Shown here: positions 7,298-11,551 of the stretch, piece after piece
Layout: each line of letters starts with the position of its first letter
How positions within the stretch are numbered: the first letter of the stretch is position 1
DNA from: Candidatus Gallibacteroides avistercoris
GTDB lineage: Bacteria > Bacteroidota > Bacteroidia > Bacteroidales > CHK158-818
Assembly: GCA_018714665.1 (NCBI GenBank)
Contig: DVNA01000139.1
Location: 1 to 11,551, forward strand
Length of the DNA stretch: 11,551 nucleotides
Direction: 5' to 3'
Notes under the pieces: generated by a model
What the model saw: only the letters and a program-made list of their open reading frames with translations
What the model was told of the DNA's origin: nothing
The model's database searches: none
Made by a program: the position numbers and the translations under genes

Positions 7298-8677
7298 ATG
7301 AAAGATGAATTGCTTAAACAGTTAGAATCTTTATCAAAACGCAAAGACGAAGTAGGCAGACGTACGTTTTTAAAAATGCTGGCCTCAATGGGTATTATTT
7401 CGGCCATCAGCATAGATGACACATTTGCCTATTCGAGCGATGCAAAAGGGAAAATTGTAATCATTGGCGGCGGAGCTGCTGGTCTCAGCATGGCAGCCCG
7501 TTTAACCAGATGGCTCGATAATCCGGACATTACTTTAATCGATCCCAGCGACCGTCAATATTATCAACCCGGATTTACCCTCATCGCGGCCGGAGAATAC
7601 GAACCGGACGAGGTTTGGAAAGAACAAAAAGATTGTATCCCCAACGGCGTAAAATGGATAAAAGATTCTGTGATAGCAGTAGATCCCATTTGGAGCCAGG
7701 TTACAACCAGCCAGAACGAAAAAATCTCATACGACTTTTTGGTATTGACCCCGGGGTTACAGATCAATTGGAATAAAGTGGAAGGCATCTCTCTCGAAAC
7801 ACTCGGACAAGGAAATGCCCACTGTATATACGATTTTGAAGGTGCCCAGAAAACGTGGAAAGCCATGTTGGAATTTGCCAAAACCGGCGGAAGAGGTATC
7901 TTTACCGATACATATACCAAATTGAAATGTGGAGGAGCTCCTAAAAAAATCTGTTTGCTTACGGAGCACCAGAGCCGGAAACAAAACAACCGAGAAAATC
8001 TGAAACTGGACTACTACACGGCATCGCACGAGTTGTACGATGTACCCTACTTCACCCCCCGGTTGGAAGAAATCTACCACGAACGCAACGTCTCCATCAA
8101 CCTGTTCTGCCGGGTAAAAGGGGTAGATACTGCCGCCAAACGCGTATATTTTGAAAAAGTGGAGAAACAGGGAGACGAAACCATCGTTACCCCGTTTACC
8201 GAAGATTACGACTTCCTGCACTTTACCCCGCCCATGTCTGCTCCCGATTTCGTACGCGACTCAGGTTTGGGATGGACCGAAGGCAAACTGGCCGCAGAAA
8301 GCTGGGTGATGGTGGACAAAGAGACGTTGATACACAAGGCCTATCCCAACATTATCTCATTAGGTGATGTGGCCGGTGTACCGACCAGCAAAACATCGGC
8401 AGCCGTACGGATGCAGGTGCCGGTAGCTGCCAAAAACCTGATCGCCCTGATGGAAGGCAAAGAGCCGCAAGAAAAATACAACGGATATGCAGCCTGTCCC
8501 ATCGTTACCGACTACGGACATGTACTGCTCTGCGAGTTCGATTATGACAAGAATCCTTGCATCTCCTTCCCTTTCTCTTTGCTAGACACCTCCAAAGAAC
8601 AGTGGGCCGCTTGGATTTTGAAAAAATACATCCTGAAACCGGTCTATTTCTATGGAATGTTGAACGGAATCATGTAA
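7298..8677 (+). CDS. Tat-exported sulfide:quinone oxidoreductase-like flavoprotein
   Basis: This 459-residue FAD enzyme resembles type II sulfide:quinone oxidoreductases (mitochondrial SQOR/HMT2 group), which oxidise sulfide and pass electrons to a quinone at the membrane. The FAD motif VIIGGGAAGLS is at 54-64 and the second flavin-contact block LGDVAGVPTSKT at 355-366. Both cysteines expected to form the redox pair are present: Cys211 in KLKCGGAPKKI (human SQOR Cys201 block) and Cys400 in GYAACPIVTDYG (Cys379 block). HFTPPMSAPD (308-317) and CEFDY (412-416) also match that family. The N terminus has GRRTFLK (20-26), then a short hydrophobic stretch and a possible cleavage after Ala44, which is a textbook Tat signal and supports the ATG at 7298. 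It appears monocistronic. Sulfide as the real substrate is an inference; another sulfur compound is possible. Confidence 0.85.
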   Translation: MKDELLKQLESLSKRKDEVGRRTFLKMLASMGIISAISIDDTFAYSSDAKGKIVIIGGGAAGLSMAARLTRWLDNPDITLIDPSDRQYYQPGFTLIAAGEYEPDEVWKEQKDCIPNGVKWIKDSVIAVDPIWSQVTTSQNEKISYDFLVLTPGLQINWNKVEGISLETLGQGNAHCIYDFEGAQKTWKAMLEFAKTGGRGIFTDTYTKLKCGGAPKKICLLTEHQSRKQNNRENLKLDYYTASHELYDVPYFTPRLEEIYHERNVSINLFCRVKGVDTAAKRVYFEKVEKQGDETIVTPFTEDYDFLHFTPPMSAPDFVRDSGLGWTEGKLAAESWVMVDKETLIHKAYPNIISLGDVAGVPTSKTSAAVRMQVPVAAKNLIALMEGKEPQEKYNGYAACPIVTDYGHVLLCEFDYDKNPCISFPFSLLDTSKEQWAAWILKKYILKPVYFYGMLNGIM

Positions 8678-8703
8678 AACAGATACTATATCAAATTTTC
8701 ATA

Positions 8704-8742
8704 GCCCGGAACAATGCTTTGCTGTTGTCCCGGGTTCTTTTA
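8704..8742 (+). terminator. intrinsic terminator after the SQR-like gene
   Basis: CCCGGAACAA (8705-8714) pairs with TTGTCCCGGG (8725-8734) in a ten-position stem with one A/C mismatch and a ten-base loop. It is followed by TTCTTTTATT. It lies 27 bp after the stop codon at 8675-8677 and separates this gene from the peptidase operon. Confidence 0.8.
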
Positions 8743-8788
8743 TTACCGAAAAAAACATACGCACAACAGCTTCTTCCAATAAAAACAC

Positions 8789-8796
8789 TACTTTTG
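8789..8796 (+). promoter_or_regulatory. -7 box of the M64 peptidase promoter
   Basis: TACTTTTG matches TAnnTTTG exactly, 17 bp before the ATG at 8814 and just downstream of the terminator. The predicted leader is only about ten bases. No clear -33 TTTG is seen. Confidence 0.5.
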
Positions 8797-8813
8797 TACA
8801 AACTTGAATTATT

Positions 8814-10091
8814 ATGAAAACTCGTGTTCTAACCCTTTGCTGTTTTCTGACCACACTGTTACCCTTGCAGGCGCAAGTTTTTGAAGATTTTTTCTTGGAT
8901 AAAACCATGCGCTTCGATTACTTCCGATGCGGAAACGCAGAAACGGAAACCATTTACTTTGACAAAATAAAAGAAGAGCCCTACTGGGGAGGTTCAAAAA
9001 CAAACCTGACAGACAAATTTGATTACGGCAACCACCGCTTCCGCATCATCGACATGGCAAGCGGGAAGCTAATCTACTCACGAGGATATTGCAGCCTGTT
9101 CAAAGAGTGGCAAGCAACCGAAGAGGCCCACACCACTCCCAAATGCTATCCGGAAGGCGTTACATTCCCCTATCCTAAACAATCGGTAAAAATAGTGCTG
9201 GACAGCCGTAACAAAAAAGGAGAGTGGGAAGAACGGTTTGAATACACCATCCAACCGGATAGCTATACCATCCAAAAACTTAAACCGTTGGGAGAAGCTT
9301 TTGATGTAGTAGTAAACGGCGATCCCCAGCATTGCGTGGACATCGCTTTAATAGCCGAAGGATACAGCACCGACGAACGGGAGGCTTTTGAAGAGGCCTG
9401 CCGCTATTTCGCCGAACAAATCTTCTCGTTCTCTCCCTACAAGGAAAACAAACAAAAGTTCAACATACGGGGCGTATGGATAGCCTCGTCCGAATCGGGA
9501 GTCAGCAAACCCAGTCAAGGCTCATGGGTCAATACCGCAACATCGGCCAAGTTCAACACGTTAGGCAGTGAACGCTACCAAATGATAGACAACCTACAAA
9601 CGGTAAAAGATATTGCCTCAGCTGTTCCCTACGACGTTATCTACGTACTGACCAATACCGACAAATACGGAGGCGGAGGAATCTATAACTTCTACGGAAT
9701 CAGCTCTGCCCAACAGATAAAATCTACGGGAAAAGTGTACATCCACGAGTTTGGGCATCTGCTCACCGGATTGGGAGATGAGTATGTCGGTGGAACAGAA
9801 ACAAACGAGTTCTATCCGTTACAGGTAGAACCTTGGGAGGCAAACCTGACTACCTTGACCGATTTCGACAAAAAAGAGTGGAAAAAGATGTTGAAGAAAG
9901 ATACGCCGATCCCTACCCCGAACAAAAAATCCAATACAGACAAATTGGGCGTGTACGAGGGCGGTGGATACCTGCAAAAAGGGATATACCGTCCCTACAT
10001 ACATTGCCTGATGAATCACTTCCAGGTCGATTATTTCTGTCCGGTTTGTACCAAGGCTATTATAGACATGATTACGTTCCATTGCCAATAA
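8814..10091 (+). CDS. secreted M64-family (IgA peptidase family) zinc metallopeptidase
   Basis: The 425-residue product has a Sec signal peptide with likely cleavage LQA|Q after Ala20, so it acts in the periplasm or outside the cell. The N-terminal half (about 21-160) is a beta-rich domain like the M64 N-terminal domain, with paired W/Y-rich strands. The catalytic half starts near VDIALIAEGYS (175-185) and contains the zinc motif HEFGHLLTGLGDEY (311-324), with His311 and His315 as ligands, Glu312 as the general base and Asp322 a candidate third ligand. The C-terminal block IHCLMN...FCPVC (396-412) is typical of the family. The founding M64 member cleaves human IgA, but most Bacteroidales relatives have unknown substrates, so IgA cleavage should not be assumed. 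It has its own promoter and is probably co-transcribed with the symporter 22 bp downstream. Confidence 0.88.
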   Translation: MKTRVLTLCCFLTTLLPLQAQVFEDFFLDKTMRFDYFRCGNAETETIYFDKIKEEPYWGGSKTNLTDKFDYGNHRFRIIDMASGKLIYSRGYCSLFKEWQATEEAHTTPKCYPEGVTFPYPKQSVKIVLDSRNKKGEWEERFEYTIQPDSYTIQKLKPLGEAFDVVVNGDPQHCVDIALIAEGYSTDEREAFEEACRYFAEQIFSFSPYKENKQKFNIRGVWIASSESGVSKPSQGSWVNTATSAKFNTLGSERYQMIDNLQTVKDIASAVPYDVIYVLTNTDKYGGGGIYNFYGISSAQQIKSTGKVYIHEFGHLLTGLGDEYVGGTETNEFYPLQVEPWEANLTTLTDFDKKEWKKMLKKDTPIPTPNKKSNTDKLGVYEGGGYLQKGIYRPYIHCLMNHFQVDYFCPVCTKAIIDMITFHCQ

Positions 10092-10113
10092 CAAAAAAAC
10101 AGGCACCCGATTT

Positions 10114-11551
10114 ATGAAAGAGTCGTTTATCTTAATTATTCTAGCCTGTTATTTCGGCATATTGATGTTTATCTCATACCTGACCGGAAAAAAAAGCAAC
10201 AACCGGACATTTTTTATCGGCAACAAGCAATCGCCCTGGATGCTGGTGGCATTCGGCATGATCGGCACCTCCATCTCGGGAGTAACGTTCGTATCGGTCC
10301 CGGGTATGCCGTTAAGTATCGACATGACCTATATGCAAACCGTCTTAGGCTTCGCGGTAGGATACCTGGTGGTGGCACACCTGCTACTGCCCCTCTATTA
10401 CAAACTGAACCTGACCTCCATCTACACCTATCTCAAAGAGCGGTTCGGGAATCGGGCATACAAAACGGGAGCCTCTTTTTTCCTGTTGTCCAAAACAATC
10501 GGAGCAGCAGCCCGGCTCTACATCGTGGTATTGATCCTACAACGTTACGTATTCGATCACTGGCAGATACCCTTCGTCGCAACCACAGCAGGCATTATCC
10601 TGCTCATCTGGCTCTATTCACACCGCAGCGGCATCAAAACCATCGTATGGACCGATGCCCTGCAAACATTTTTCCTGCTGGGATCGTTGGTATTGATTAT
10701 CCACACGGTCATGAGTGATTTAGACCTCGATTTTTCAGGCGTGATTCAAACTATCGCAAACGACGAACGGTCGCGCATTTTTGTTTTTGACGACTGGTTC
10801 ACAACACAGAATTTCTTCAAACAGTTTCTCAGTGGCATTTTTATTACGATCGTCATGTCCGGACTGGACCAAGACATGATGCAAAAGAATCTGTCATGCC
10901 GTACGCTGAAAGATTCGCAAAAGAATATGTATTCGTACGGAATCGCCTTTATTCCCGTCAACTTGCTGTTTCTTTCACTGGGAATACTGCTGGCCGTATA
11001 TGCCGAAACCAAAGAGATAGCCCTACCGGCATTGGGCGATGAGATGTTACCCTTGTTCGCCACGCAATATTTGGGAGCAGCGGTGGTTATCTTTTTCAGT
11101 ATAGGGATCATTGCAGCAGCCTTTTCCAGTGCAGACTCGGCCTTGACGGCTCTGACAACCTCCTTCTGCATCGATATCCTCGGAATTGAAAAAGCAGAAG
11201 AGAAGCGGGCCGAAAGAATCCGAAAACTGACACACATTGCCATATCGGCACTCTTTGTCCTGATTATCGTCATCATCAAAGCAGTCAACAACAAAAGCAT
11301 CATAGATGCCATTTACATCGTGGCCTCCTACACCTACGGGCCGCTGTTGGGACTTTTCTTTTTCGGGTTATTTACCAAACAAAAAGCCAACGACAACTGG
11401 ATACCGTACATCGCGTTCATATCCCCGATTATTTGTTTCCTGCTCGACCTCTTTACGGCCCGCTATACCCCATACCGGTTCGGATATGAATTGTTAATGA
11501 TGAACGGTCTCTTTACGATATTAGGACTTTACCTTTCATCGGTTCAAACGC
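10114..11551 (+). CDS. sodium:solute symporter (SSS family), 3' end outside window
   Basis: An inner-membrane Na+-coupled transporter of the SSS family with unknown substrate. 479 codons are present and open to the right edge; relatives have roughly 480-560 residues, so little may be missing. Hydrophobic helices run throughout. Recognisable blocks are GTSISGVTFVSVPG (51-64) in the first core helix, SGIKTIVWTDALQ (172-184), the SSS signature segment, LDQDMMQKNLSCR (251-263), and AAAFSSADSALTAL (334-347), whose Ser/Thr residues form the sodium site in vSGLT-like structures. The ATG follows the peptidase stop by 22 bp with no promoter or terminator between, so the two are likely one operon; uptake of a product of extracellular hydrolysis is possible but unproven. 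Automatic pipelines often label such proteins as proline symporters, which the sequence here does not justify. Confidence 0.9.
   Translation, partial: MKESFILIILACYFGILMFISYLTGKKSNNRTFFIGNKQSPWMLVAFGMIGTSISGVTFVSVPGMPLSIDMTYMQTVLGFAVGYLVVAHLLLPLYYKLNLTSIYTYLKERFGNRAYKTGASFFLLSKTIGAAARLYIVVLILQRYVFDHWQIPFVATTAGIILLIWLYSHRSGIKTIVWTDALQTFFLLGSLVLIIHTVMSDLDLDFSGVIQTIANDERSRIFVFDDWFTTQNFFKQFLSGIFITIVMSGLDQDMMQKNLSCRTLKDSQKNMYSYGIAFIPVNLLFLSLGILLAVYAETKEIALPALGDEMLPLFATQYLGAAVVIFFSIGIIAAAFSSADSALTALTTSFCIDILGIEKAEEKRAERIRKLTHIAISALFVLIIVIIKAVNNKSIIDAIYIVASYTYGPLLGLFFFGLFTKQKANDNWIPYIAFISPIICFLLDLFTARYTPYRFGYELLMMNGLFTILGLYLSSVQT

Noticed and set aside
7564..8221. Minus-strand open frames of about 140-154 codons inside the SQR-like gene
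   Set aside because: They overlap each other and a well-supported plus-strand gene; composition is Phe/Ser/Val-rich without domains.
8557..8817. 86-codon plus-strand frame across the end of the SQR-like gene
   Set aside because: It starts inside that gene in another frame, crosses the terminator and peptidase promoter, and has no family resemblance.
10746..11312. 188-codon minus-strand frame opposite the symporter gene
   Set aside because: The plus-strand frame is continuously open and has SSS motifs at 10627-10668 and 11113-11154; the reverse frame has no recognisable feature.

Overview
The window looks like a chromosomal segment from an anaerobic member of the Bacteroidota, most likely order Bacteroidales. 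Start codons lack Shine-Dalgarno sequences and follow A/T-rich leaders. Promoter -7 boxes match the Bacteroides consensus TAnnTTTG. The gene content (a GH106 alpha-L-rhamnosidase lipoprotein, an AraC-controlled rhamnose operon, an M64 peptidase and an SSS symporter) is typical of gut Bacteroidales. Genus cannot be settled from the sequence alone.

Left part (1-7153), L-rhamnose use. On the minus strand the order of transcription is rhaB (rhamnulokinase), rhaA (rhamnose isomerase), rhaT (rhamnose/H+ symporter), a tightly fitted 47-codon ORF, then a GH106 alpha-L-rhamnosidase lipoprotein that runs off the left edge. Gaps are 25, 18, 4 and 6 bp, so one transcription unit is likely. An AraC-family regulator (rhaR-like) is transcribed divergently from rhaB, and the two -7 boxes face each other within about 30 bp. 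The logic is release of terminal rhamnose by the glycosidase, uptake by RhaT, isomerisation to rhamnulose by RhaA and phosphorylation by RhaB. The aldolase (rhaD) and lactaldehyde reductase (fucO) needed to finish the pathway are not in the window.

Right part (7298-11551), plus strand. First comes a single gene for a type II sulfide:quinone oxidoreductase-like flavoprotein. It carries a clear twin-arginine signal and both expected catalytic cysteines, and is followed by a convincing intrinsic terminator. Next, behind its own TAnnTTTG box, is a secreted M64 (IgA peptidase family) metallopeptidase, followed 22 bp later by a sodium:solute symporter cut by the right edge. These two look like an operon.

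There is no tRNA, rRNA, CRISPR array, insertion sequence or long repeat that I can see. No stretch over 300 bp is without a gene. The most interesting items are the unannotated-size 47-aa putative membrane protein between rhaT and the rhamnosidase, the incomplete but glycosidase-linked rhamnose operon, and the Tat-exported SQR-like enzyme.
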